Source: Deltaproteobacteria bacterium
Lineage (GTDB): Bacteria; Myxococcota_A; UBA796; SXON01
DNA: 57,366 bases
Assembly (NCBI GenBank): GCA_947484175.1
Contig: CANKOI010000015.1
Location: 1 to 57,366 of the forward strand
Direction: 5' to 3'
In this document: positions 16,980-24,850 of the stretch, piece by piece
How the letters are laid out: each line of letters starts with the position of its first letter
Position numbering within the stretch: position 1 is the stretch's first letter
Translations under genes and position numbers: made by a program
Notes under the pieces: generated by a model
What the model was told of the DNA's origin: nothing
Databases searched by the model: none
The model's input: the letters and a program-made list of their open reading frames with translations, nothing else

Positions 16980-17740
16980 CAGTTGACCTCGTCGACCCGG
17001 GCGATCACGGTGGTGATGTTGTCGTCGCCGCCGCGCTCGCAGGCCAGCTGCACGAGGTGTTTGCAGGCCTCCTGCGGCGACATCGCGCGGGCACACTCCC
17101 CGATGTCCGCGGGTTCGACGAGGTTGGAAAGGCCGTCGGTACAGAGCAGGAACTTGTCACCCCTGCGGACGGCGCGCACCTGAATGTCGACCTCGACGTC
17201 TTCGAGGTAGCCCAGCGAGCGCGTGATCACGTTTTTGAGCTTGTGGTTACGCGCCTGATCGGGCGTGAGCAGCCCCGCGCGGATCCGCTCGTTCACCAGG
17301 GAGTGGTCCTCCGTGAGCTGCTCGATTCGCCCATCGCGCACGACGTACGCCCGGCTGTCGCCCACGTGAGCGAGGAAGGCGTTGTTCCGTTCGAGCATGA
17401 GCACGAGGCAGGTGGTGCCCATGCCGTGGTACTCCGGCTGGGCCGCTGCCTTCTCGAAGATTCGTTTCCCGGCGAGGCGCACGGCGTAGCGCAGTCGCTC
17501 GCGGGCGAACTCCACGTCTCCCTCTTCGCGCGCCGCCTCGATCTCCGGAACCAGCACCGCGCCTTGGAGGACTTCCTCGACGGTGTTCACCGCGATCGCG
17601 CTTGCGAACTCCCCGCCGGCGTGGCCGCCCATCCCGTCGCACACGACGAAGAGGCCGATCTCGTCATTGATCAGGTAGTTATCTTCGTTATTCGTTCGCT
17701 TTATGCCGACGTCGGTAATTCCGCAGGAAGTGATGCGCAT
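16979..17740 (-). CDS. PP2C-family Ser/Thr protein phosphatase (Stp/PrpC type)
   Basis: 253 aa, cytosolic. The PP2C motifs are present: TNNEDNYLIN with the first metal Asp, the FVVCDGMGGHAGGE loop, MGTTCLVLMLERN, LAHVGDSRAYVVRDG, TEDHSLVNE and the late LCTDGLSNLV plus GGDDNITTVIARV. It should dephosphorylate Ser/Thr residues with two Mn or Mg ions and counteract Hanks-type kinases; none is encoded in the window. The start is an ATG 55 bases downstream of the rsmA stop, and it couples to the M23 gene by a one-base overlap. A link to cell-wall control through the M23 neighbour is only suggested by position. Confidence 0.92.
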   Translation of the reverse strand: MRITSCGITDVGIKRTNNEDNYLINDEIGLFVVCDGMGGHAGGEFASAIAVNTVEEVLQGAVLVPEIEAAREEGDVEFARERLRYAVRLAGKRIFEKAAAQPEYHGMGTTCLVLMLERNNAFLAHVGDSRAYVVRDGRIEQLTEDHSLVNERIRAGLLTPDQARNHKLKNVITRSLGYLEDVEVDIQVRAVRRGDKFLLCTDGLSNLVEPADIGECARAMSPQEACKHLVQLACERGGDDNITTVIARVDEVN

Positions 17741-17795
17741 GATGGTTCAAGGTGCGTAGCGCGCCAGCCCCCGGGGAGGCAAATCGGATCCTCGA

Positions 17796-18587
17796 TCAGG
17801 GGTGCTCGGCGGCCAGCCGCTTCCATCCGGCCACGTCGACCTGCTCGGCCCTCGCGCCGGGATTGATGGCGGCACGTTCGCACCACGCCACGGCCTGTTC
17901 GCGCCCGACCTGCGCCCCAAATGCGTTGGTGAGGGTCTTCCGCCGTGCGGAGAAACCGAGTCGCACGGTGCGATCAAATCGCTCCCACGTGGCCCCGCCG
18001 AAGTCGACGACCGCTTGTGGCGTGAAGCCGACCACGGCGCTGTGCACTTTGGGGGGAGGGTGGAACGCTTCGGGGGGCAGGGTGACGAGGCGTTCGGCAC
18101 GGCTGCGGACCTGCACCTGAACCGACAAGGAGCCGTAGGTGCGTGAGCCCGCCTCGGCCTCGATGCGGTCGGCGACCTCGCGTTGAAACATCAGCGCCAT
18201 GGGCACGCGGAGCTCCAAGAGGCGGAGGAGCAGGGGGCTGGCCACGTTGTAGGGGAGATTCGCCACAACGCGGTCGACGAGGGGGAGCGGGAGCTTCATC
18301 GCGTCGCCCTGGAGCAGCTCCACGGAGGGGACGACGTCGGGGAGCGCGGCGGCGAGGTCCCTGTCGAGCTCGATGGCCACGACGCTGGCGCCGGCGCGGG
18401 CGAGCGAGGCGGTGAGGACGCCGAGCCCTGGGCCGATCTCGAGTACCCGCTCGCCCCTGCGAACGCCGGCTCGGGCGACGATGCCGTCGGCGATGTCGTC
18501 GGAAACGAGAAAGTTCTGGCCGAAGCGGCGGCGGGCCCGCGCCTCCAGCTCGCGCAGGCGGGCGGCGGGGTGGAGCGTAGCGTTCAT
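17796..18587 (-). CDS. rsmA: RsmA (KsgA), 16S rRNA dimethyladenosine transferase
   Basis: 263 aa. Motifs in order are RRRFGQNFLVSDDIADGIV, the SAM-binding VLEIGPGLGVLTASLA, VVAIELDRDLAA, GDAMKLPLP, and the catalytic NLPYNVASPLLLRL. FHPPPKVHSAVVGF and the C-terminal helical domain follow. It dimethylates two adjacent adenosines near the 3' end of 16S rRNA during 30S maturation. The ATG at 18587 overlaps the tsaD stop by four bases (ATGA), which favours it over the GTG five codons upstream at 18602. Confidence 0.95.
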   Translation of the reverse strand: MNATLHPAARLRELEARARRRFGQNFLVSDDIADGIVARAGVRRGERVLEIGPGLGVLTASLARAGASVVAIELDRDLAAALPDVVPSVELLQGDAMKLPLPLVDRVVANLPYNVASPLLLRLLELRVPMALMFQREVADRIEAEAGSRTYGSLSVQVQVRSRAERLVTLPPEAFHPPPKVHSAVVGFTPQAVVDFGGATWERFDRTVRLGFSARRKTLTNAFGAQVGREQAVAWCERAAINPGARAEQVDVAGWKRLAAEHP

Positions 18588-19570
18588 GTGCCGACCTCCC
18601 AACGCGCGCGGGCGGTGGAGTCAAGGGGCCAGGGTGTGTGCCCCGCGGCGAGGTGGAGCGCGGCGACGTTGCCAATCATGGCCGCGTTGTCGGTGCACCG
18701 AGCCTTGGCCGGCAGGAAAACTTCGAGGCCGCTGCCGGAAAGGGCCTCGCGCAGCCGGCCGTTCGCCGCGGCGCCCCCACCAATGGCCACACGTCGGATT
18801 CCCGTCGTGGTGGCGCCCCATTGGATGCGGTCGAGGAGGTAGCGGGCGACGGTGTCTTGGAAGGAGGCGGCTACGTCCTCCCTCGACGTTTCGGGGTGGC
18901 GCTCGAGCCAGGAGCGCACGGCTGTCTTGAGGCCGCTGAAGCTGAGGTCGTGGGGGCTCGCGCTGGGACGGGGGAGCGGCAAGGCCACCGCCCGAGGGTT
19001 GCCAGTGGAAGCGAGGGCCTCCACGCGGGGGCCGCCGGGGTAGCCGAGCCCCAGCATGCGGGCGACCTTGTCGAAGGCCTCACCGGCGGCGTCGTCGGTG
19101 GTCTCGCAGAGCACCCGGTAGTCGCCCAACGCCCGTGCCTCGTAGAGCGCCGTGTGCCCGCCGGACACCACGAGGCAAAGGAAGGGGAAGGCCGGGGCCG
19201 GGTCGTCGAGCAGGGCGCTCAGGAGATGGCCTTCGAGGTGATTCACGCCCACGAACGGGACCCCCCAGCCGAGGGCGGCCGCCTTCCCGAACGAGAGCCC
19301 GACGAGAACGGCGCCGATGAGGCCGGGCCCGGCCGTTGCAGCAACCGCATCGGGTCGCGCTACATCGGCCTCGCGGAGGGCGGCGGTCACGGTGGCCACG
19401 AGCTGTTCGGTGTGGGCGCGCGAGGCGATCTCGGGCACGACGCCTCCGAACCGGGCGTGGTCGGCCTGACCGCGCACCACATCGCTCAGCACCCGTACCC
19501 GGCCCCCCTCGGCACGGACCACCGCGCACGCGGTCTCGTCGCAGCTGCTCTCGATCGCGAGGACGTTCAC
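18584..19570 (-). CDS. tsaD: TsaD, tRNA N6-threonylcarbamoyladenosine transferase
   Basis: 328 aa from a GTG at 19570. The ASKHA fold is clear: LAIESSCDETACAVV at the N-terminus, VVPEIASRAHTEQ, GPGLIGAVLVGLSFGK, the metal ligands His111 and His115 in VNHLEGHLLS, LVVSGGHTALYE, FDKVARMLGLGYPGGP and IGGGAAANGRLRE. With TsaB, TsaE and TsaC it makes t6A37 on ANN-decoding tRNAs. It lies 61 bases downstream of the multihaem selenoprotein gene and is coupled to rsmA. rimI lies elsewhere in the window (26320-26778). Confidence 0.95.
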   Translation of the reverse strand: MNVLAIESSCDETACAVVRAEGGRVRVLSDVVRGQADHARFGGVVPEIASRAHTEQLVATVTAALREADVARPDAVAATAGPGLIGAVLVGLSFGKAAALGWGVPFVGVNHLEGHLLSALLDDPAPAFPFLCLVVSGGHTALYEARALGDYRVLCETTDDAAGEAFDKVARMLGLGYPGGPRVEALASTGNPRAVALPLPRPSASPHDLSFSGLKTAVRSWLERHPETSREDVAASFQDTVARYLLDRIQWGATTTGIRRVAIGGGAAANGRLREALSGSGLEVFLPAKARCTDNAAMIGNVAALHLAAGHTPWPLDSTARARWEVGT

Positions 19571-19631
19571 GGGCCGCTGCTAACCGGCGCGGGGCTCAAC
19601 CCGTCGGATCGGTAGCCGAGCCTCGTCCGCC

Positions 19632-21143
19632 TCAGTGCTTCACCCGCGCCCGGTAGGTCACCTCCTCGAAGCGGCCCCCATCCTGCCGCGAGTCGTGGCA
19701 GCCCACGCACTGGCTCGTGGGCGGCGAGCGCACGAGATGGGCCTCAGCTGGGCTGGTGACGTGGGCGCGCCCGGCCCCGTGGCAGGATTCGCAGCCCACG
19801 TCTTCGAGGCCACCGAGTTGGTGGGGGTCGGTGGGCCCCCCGGAGCTCTTTGCACCGGTCACATGGCAAGCAAAGCAGTCGGGGTCGTACTGGCGCTCCT
19901 GTGCCACCAGCGACGCCCAGGCGCGCGCGTGCCCCGTCGTGGCCCACTGTGCGGCTTGCTTCGCGTGGCAACCTGTGCACGCGTTGTTGCCGACGAAGGT
20001 GCCGAACCCGGTGCCCTCGTGCTGGGTGCTCGGCCCGGTGCTCGGGGGCGCACTCTTCGTGCCGGAGTGCTGCGACTTGAACGCGGCGACCAGAGCGAAG
20101 GTGGCGGGGTGCTCGGCGATGTCGGTGCCGAGCGGGCGCAACTCGTTCTCGACCGAGCCCGCACCGGCATCCGGGGCGGTGGAGCTCGCGAGCGCCGCCT
20201 CGGCCTTGAGCTTCTTCTTTTCCCAGAACGCCTCTTGCCGTGCCACGCGCTCGCGGGACCGCTCGTCGGTCGCGGCTGCCTTCCGTTCTGCCAGCTCGGC
20301 CAACTTGGTTTGGGCGTCCGCCACCTCCTGAGTGCGCGCGGCACCGGCACCGGCGTCTCGCCAGCCCCGCCCCCCGGCGGTCGGCGAGACCCGGAGGAGG
20401 CCGAGAAGTTTGCCGCGGCTGCCGCTCGCCAGGAGCAGTCCTCCCCCCTCAAGCGCCTCAGGCGAAGCCAGACTCTCCATGGAGTTGCCCCGCACCAGGA
20501 AGTCGATCGCCGGCGCCTTCGCTGCGAGGGCCTCGTCTTGGCCCTTCGGCAGGTCGCTGAGCACGATGACGACGGTGTCGTCGGCGGGCAACGAGGCGAG
20601 AACGGCACCTGCATCGCGCACCGTACACCCGGGAACGGCGAGGTCGGGACTGGCGATTCCGACCACGATGACCTCCGAGCCACCGCGGGCGAAGCGCAAC
20701 GCCGTGGGCCAGGGGAGGGGGTCTGCGCAGACTACGTTGCTGAGGACGTAGGGGAGCCGGTGTTTCGCCGCGAGGGCTTGGAGCGCGTCGCGGCCGAGGC
20801 TGAAGTCTCCGCGGGCGGGAAGCATCGCCTCCACTCCGCTCAGCGCATAGGCCTCGGCGATCAGTTCGGCCTTCGCCAAACGGTCCGGCGTGTCCTCGGG
20901 GGCGAGGACCGGCCCACGGTTGAAGAGGTTGCCGGCGTCGACCGCTACGCGTGCTCCCCCGCCCGCATCGAGCTGGCTGAGGACCGAATTTCGCCTGGAC
21001 AGACCGCCCTGGGGATGCCGTGGTCAGCCACAGGGCTCGATTTCTCCATCCACCGAGCCTTGGTAGACGATCGTGAACCCGGTGGGCTCGTGGGAAGGGG
21101 GGACCTCCCCATCGGAGCAGCCCAGCACGAGGGCAAACCACAT
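19632..21143 (-). CDS. UshA-like selenocysteine lipoprotein with C-terminal tetrahaem cytochrome domain (TGA recoded)
   Basis: 503 aa if the in-frame TGA at 21024-21026 is read as selenocysteine 40. The ATG at 21143 overlaps the DUF4340 stop by one base. It starts a lipoprotein signal (MWFALVLGC, lipid Cys9) and leads to GEIEPCG, then the TGA, then PRHPQGGLSRRNSVLSQLD and VAVDAGNLF, the UshA/5'-nucleotidase-like N-terminal pattern in which other members carry Cys or Sec at this place. GSRGKLLGLL (about 241-250) is also of this type. A charged helical linker follows (about 275-320), then four CXXCH haem sites at 389-393, 423-427, 451-455 and 479-483. Classical metallophosphatase ligands are largely missing, so a redox role is likelier than a nucleotidase. 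The alternative is a truncated protein from a TTG at 20879. Confidence 0.85.
20992..21014 (-). promoter_or_regulatory. Putative bacterial SECIS hairpin after the TGA codon
   Basis: On the mRNA, the 18 nt after UGA are followed by an apical loop GGUCU (21001-21005). The loop is closed by GGGC (21006-21009) pairing with GUCC (20997-21000) and, below an A-A mismatch, by CC (21011-21012) pairing with GG (20994-20995), with one further C-G pair at 21014/20992. The loop sequence and the six-codon distance equal those I recall for the E. coli fdhF SECIS, the site bound by SelB. It supports Sec insertion at 21024-21026. Confidence 0.72.
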
Positions 21144-22690
21144 CACCGCTTCTCCTTCGCCGCGCCTTCAGCCTTTCGCTTCTCGATGCGCTCCAGCCGC
21201 TCGGCCTCCCGCACCTTCTTGCGCTCGGCGTCGATGCGCGCCTGACGCTCTTCTTCTTCGGCCTCGCCGCGCGCGTGCCGCCCGTTTTCGCGGTGAAGGT
21301 CTTCCACCACGTCAAGGAGGCCGTCGTCTACGAGGTAGACCTCCGGGAAGCCAAGGTTGCGTGCGTACCACCGTTTGCGCACGTTGCCTTCGTCGTCGGT
21401 GACGGCGGGGCCCGCTTTGCCGAGGGCGAGCGCGGTGGCCTGCCCGGCCTGATCAACCATGTCGACCCGCAACACCGGACGATCGAAACCGTACTCGGCG
21501 TCGCTGCCCGTGGCCGCCACGAACTCTACGCTCTCGAGGTTGGCCGCCCGCGAGGCCACTCGCCGAGGCGTGCTCCCCGGCGCGATTACGCCGTCTTCCC
21601 ACTGCCACTCCGACGCGGCCTGGCGAACCGTTACTACGCCCGCGAGCAGGGCATCCGCTTCGTCGATGGGGCGAAAGGTGCTGGTGAGCGACACCATCTC
21701 GTTCTCGTCCACTCGAGAGAAGCGGCGAAGGCGCAGCTCGGCGGGATCGACTTCGAAGTCGGAGAGGAACACGTCGCGCACCTCGTACACGAAGGGCTCG
21801 CCTTCCAGCATCGCCCACGCCAGCGGGTACTCGCCCTCCAGCTGGCCGGTGGGGGCGCCTAGGAGCAACGTGAGCGGTTCGCGCCCACCGGCGAAGCGGA
21901 TCTGGATGCGCGCGCGCGGGGTGACCAGCCCGTACACCGAGAGGTCGCTGGGGTTGGTGCTCTCAAATCGGATCGCCTTCATCGCGCTGATGCGACCGAG
22001 AAGACCGCGCACCTCCATGTCGGCCGCTGCGAACGCGACGGGCTCCAGCAGGTCCCAGAGCCGCTCGCCGGTGCGTTGCAGCTTGAGCCTTTTCCCTGCG
22101 GGGAGGGTGGCCTCGATCCCGTCCACATCCTTGGAGTCGAAACTGGCGAAGCGACGTTCCCGGAAGTCTTCGAGGCCGAGCGAGTAGTAGTCCATCGCCG
22201 ACTTCTTTACGGTGTAGACCTGAGCCTCTCCCGTTTTGCGCACGTAGAAGCTCACGCCGGTGGGGTTGGGATCGCCGGCGTCGAATTCGTGGATGGTGCC
22301 ATCCCTCATGGTGAGCTTCACGTGGATCGCGCTGGGACCGAGGCCGTAGAGCGAGTCGTCCTCGCTCTCGTCGACCACGGTCGCACGCGACACTAGGTCG
22401 TGGAGTTGGTGCTTGACACGGTTGACCATCTGGCGGCTCGCGCGCATCTCCTTGCCTTCGATCCACCAGCCGTCGGGGCGCTCAGTGAGGGAGATCGTGC
22501 CGTCGGGGCGCTTGACGTCGATCCGTACGAGGTCGGCCTTCTCGAACACGAAAAGCGCTACCCCCTCCACCTTCTGCAGCGCCGCCTTCCGCTCCTTGGG
22601 CGTGAGCTCCACCGGCTTTGACGCCCAGTAGCCGCCGGCGAGCAGCGCCAGTACGAGCAGCGCGACGAGGCTTCCGCGGAACTGTTTCAC
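21143..22690 (-). CDS. DUF4340-domain protein of the Gld-like ABC operon
   Basis: 515 aa from a GTG at 22690. One N-terminal membrane helix (GSLVALLVLALLAGGYWA, about 6-23) anchors a long periplasmic region of repeated beta-rich units of DUF4340 type (for example LTERPDGWWIEGKEMRASRQ, FDAGDPNPTGVSFYVRKTG, VYTVKKSAMDYYSLGLEDFR). The last 45 residues are a highly charged coiled coil (about 470-515). DUF4340 proteins regularly follow GldG-like proteins in ABC operons; their biochemical role is not known. It starts two bases after the GldG stop, and its stop overlaps the ATG of the selenoprotein, which argues that the two are made together. Confidence 0.85.
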   Translation of the reverse strand: MKQFRGSLVALLVLALLAGGYWASKPVELTPKERKAALQKVEGVALFVFEKADLVRIDVKRPDGTISLTERPDGWWIEGKEMRASRQMVNRVKHQLHDLVSRATVVDESEDDSLYGLGPSAIHVKLTMRDGTIHEFDAGDPNPTGVSFYVRKTGEAQVYTVKKSAMDYYSLGLEDFRERRFASFDSKDVDGIEATLPAGKRLKLQRTGERLWDLLEPVAFAAADMEVRGLLGRISAMKAIRFESTNPSDLSVYGLVTPRARIQIRFAGGREPLTLLLGAPTGQLEGEYPLAWAMLEGEPFVYEVRDVFLSDFEVDPAELRLRRFSRVDENEMVSLTSTFRPIDEADALLAGVVTVRQAASEWQWEDGVIAPGSTPRRVASRAANLESVEFVAATGSDAEYGFDRPVLRVDMVDQAGQATALALGKAGPAVTDDEGNVRKRWYARNLGFPEVYLVDDGLLDVVEDLHRENGRHARGEAEEEERQARIDAERKKVREAERLERIEKRKAEGAAKEKR

Positions 22691-22691
22691 C

Positions 22692-24143
22692 CTACCTCCC
22701 CCGCCGGGCAGCCCAAACGCCTGCGCCCAGCAGCAGCACGAGAATCGGCCCCAAGCCGAGCGCCAGCCAACGAATCTGATCGATGTCCTCTGCGCTGATC
22801 GCGAGGCGGCGCACCGAGGCCGGCTTGCCCACGACCGAGATGCGATCGTCGTCGCCGACGAGCCACCGGAAACTGTTCAATACGAAGCTGGAGTTGCCAG
22901 GCCCCTCAGTGAGAAGGCCGTTGGTGAACAGGTCGGCGTCTCCCGAAACGAGCACCCGGGCCGTGCCCTTCTTGACCAGCCCGGAGTCGCTGGACACCTC
23001 GAGGGCGATGGCCATCGAAGCCGGGCCGGCGCCGTCGATCTCCGGCTCGAACAGCCCCTGTCCATTCTTCACTTCGCCACCCCGGTCGATCCACCCGTCT
23101 CGACTGGTCTCGAGCACGATGCTGCTGCGAATTCCCTCTCGGGCGGGCACCGAGGGCTGTACCGGCGCAGCGCTGCTCACGACCGTCACCATGCTGTCGT
23201 CTGCGAGGTCCTTGGTGATGCGGTGGCCCTTGTACCGGGGCACCGGGCGGTCGGGATAGGGGAAGACCAGCAGCTTGTCGAGCACGCGGCCACTCGGGAT
23301 GACGACCCCGAGGCGGCCGAGCAGGGATGGGACGGGTGTTCCGGGATCCACGGCGATGAGCACCGAGCCGCCGCCCGCGAGGTAGGCAAGGATCAGATCT
23401 TCTTCCAGGGGCGGGATCGGCACCTTGGGGCGGAGAATCGCGAGGGCGGCGGCGTCGTCGGGCACCCGAGGGACAGGCTGGTCCGTCTGGCGGACGAAAT
23501 CGAGCCGCTTGAGCTCGTAGTCGTCCTGCTCGAGAACGGCAGCCACTTCGGAGAGACCGCCCAGGTCTTGGGTTTGCGGGTCGAGTTCGCCATGGCCCAC
23601 GAGGGTGTAGACCACCCGATGGTTGTCGGCGGTGAGCTGGGCGAACGCTCGCGCTACGGCCTGCTCGCCGAGGAAGTCGAGCCGCCGTTCGGCTCCGCTG
23701 CCCACCCGCCGAAACAGCTCTCGGTCCTTGATGTCCACCCGCGCTTCTCCGCGTTGGACCACCACCGTGCTGTAGTCGGTGACGCCCAGCTTCTCGGCCG
23801 TGAGCCGGTCCTTGTCGAGGTCGACGAAGTGTACCTCCACCACCTGCGAGGCGAAGTCGAGCTCCTCGACGAGGTCGAGCAGTGCCCGGTCTTTGAAATA
23901 CGACTCCTTTTTGCCCCGTTGACCGCTGAACGCCGTGATCATCACCGGGCTGCCCGCACGATCGAGCATCGCGAGCTTGGTGCGAGTGTCGGATAGCAGC
24001 ACGGAACCCTGATCGGCGCTCAGGTCGACCCGCACTCGATTGAGGTCGGCGATCAGGTAGGCCACGCACGCGGCCACCACCACGAGGGCGCTCACAAGGA
24101 TGGCGTTGCCGCCGGCAGCAAAGCGCCGCTTGCGTTGGCTCAT
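22692..24143 (-). CDS. GldG-like ABC-associated membrane protein
   Basis: 483 aa from the ATG at 24143, which overlaps the permease stop by four bases (ATGA); an ATG at 24149 adds two residues. One membrane helix near the N-terminus (AILVSALVVVAACVAYLIA) precedes a large periplasmic domain of the GldG / ABC-type uncharacterised transport family, with LSDTRTKLAMLDRAGSPVMI and the tandem domain containing VVYTLVGHGELDPQTQDLGG. A C-terminal helix (WLALGLGPILVLLLGAGVWA) and a basic tail RRGR follow. In Bacteroidetes GldG works with GldA and GldF in gliding, but relatives outside that phylum have unknown substrates. It belongs to the five-gene operon ending in the selenoprotein. Confidence 0.85.
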   Translation of the reverse strand: MSQRKRRFAAGGNAILVSALVVVAACVAYLIADLNRVRVDLSADQGSVLLSDTRTKLAMLDRAGSPVMITAFSGQRGKKESYFKDRALLDLVEELDFASQVVEVHFVDLDKDRLTAEKLGVTDYSTVVVQRGEARVDIKDRELFRRVGSGAERRLDFLGEQAVARAFAQLTADNHRVVYTLVGHGELDPQTQDLGGLSEVAAVLEQDDYELKRLDFVRQTDQPVPRVPDDAAALAILRPKVPIPPLEEDLILAYLAGGGSVLIAVDPGTPVPSLLGRLGVVIPSGRVLDKLLVFPYPDRPVPRYKGHRITKDLADDSMVTVVSSAAPVQPSVPAREGIRSSIVLETSRDGWIDRGGEVKNGQGLFEPEIDGAGPASMAIALEVSSDSGLVKKGTARVLVSGDADLFTNGLLTEGPGNSSFVLNSFRWLVGDDDRISVVGKPASVRRLAISAEDIDQIRWLALGLGPILVLLLGAGVWAARRGR

Positions 24144-24850
24144 CGCCATCGGCGGGACTCCAAAGCGCGGAAGGTGAGGAAGAGAAAGCAGAAGGTGAGC
24201 GCGGCGAAGTAGGTGACGTCGGCCGAATCGACGATGCCGCGGCCAAAGCCCTCGAGGTGGTTGAGCACACCGAAGGCGCTCACGCGCTCGGCCAGTTCGT
24301 CTCCCACAAGGGCCTCAGCGCGACTCACGAGCCAAAAGGGCAGGAGCATCACGATGCCGAGCAAGCCCGCCGCGAGCTGATCGTCGAGCAACGACGACGA
24401 GAAGAGCCCCGCGGCGCAGAAGGCTCCCGCCACGAGCAGCAGCCCGAGGTAGGTCGTGGCCACCACGCCCCAGTCGGGGTCACCATAGTGGGCGAGGATG
24501 AGCGGAAGGATGGCCGTTCCCAGAAACATCAGCGCGCAGAGGGTGAGGGAGGCGAGCCACTTGCCGATCACCAGCGAGAACGGCGACAACGGCGACGTGA
24601 GCAGCATCTCGAGGGTGCCCTGTCGGCGCTCCTCCGCGAAGTGCCGCATCGTGAGCATCGGAAGGATGAACAGCTCGGCGATCGCGAGGTTGCTGGCGAG
24701 CACGCGGAGGCTGGCCTCGCCGGTGAGCGTGATGCCCAGAAAGAAGAACAGGCCGCTGAGGAACAAGAAGACGGCGAGGAACGCGTAGGCGGTGGGGTTG
24801 ACCGCGTACACCCGCAGCTCCTTCTTCCAAATGGTGAGGATGCCTCTCAC
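24140..24850 (-). CDS. GldF-like ABC transporter permease
   Basis: 236 aa from a GTG at 24850 that overlaps the ATPase stop (GTGA). It opens with ILTIWKKELRVYAVNPTAYA, the standard start of ABC-2 permeases, and has about six membrane segments, among them FLAVFLFLSGLFFFLGITL, LASLTLCALMFLGTAILPLI and FAALTFCFLFLTF. The cytoplasmic EERRQGTLEMLLTSPLS coupling helix is typical of the ABC-2/GldF family. The longer frame upstream of 24850 is a shadow of the ATPase gene. It should pair with the adjacent ATPase to form the membrane core. Confidence 0.9.
   Translation of the reverse strand: MRGILTIWKKELRVYAVNPTAYAFLAVFLFLSGLFFFLGITLTGEASLRVLASNLAIAELFILPMLTMRHFAEERRQGTLEMLLTSPLSPFSLVIGKWLASLTLCALMFLGTAILPLILAHYGDPDWGVVATTYLGLLLVAGAFCAAGLFSSSLLDDQLAAGLLGIVMLLPFWLVSRAEALVGDELAERVSAFGVLNHLEGFGRGIVDSADVTYFAALTFCFLFLTFRALESRRWR

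Noticed and set aside
19632-20879. A separate 415-aa cytochrome-like protein starting at TTG 20879
   Set aside because: The upstream codons encode conserved family residues (GGLSRR, VDAG) up to a TGA, and beyond it a coupled lipoprotein start, so the short form is a truncation caused by reading TGA as stop.
20041-20880. Further selenocysteine codons in other genes
   Set aside because: I looked for TGA-interrupted frames with continuing similarity at other gene boundaries. All other stops are followed by properly started genes.
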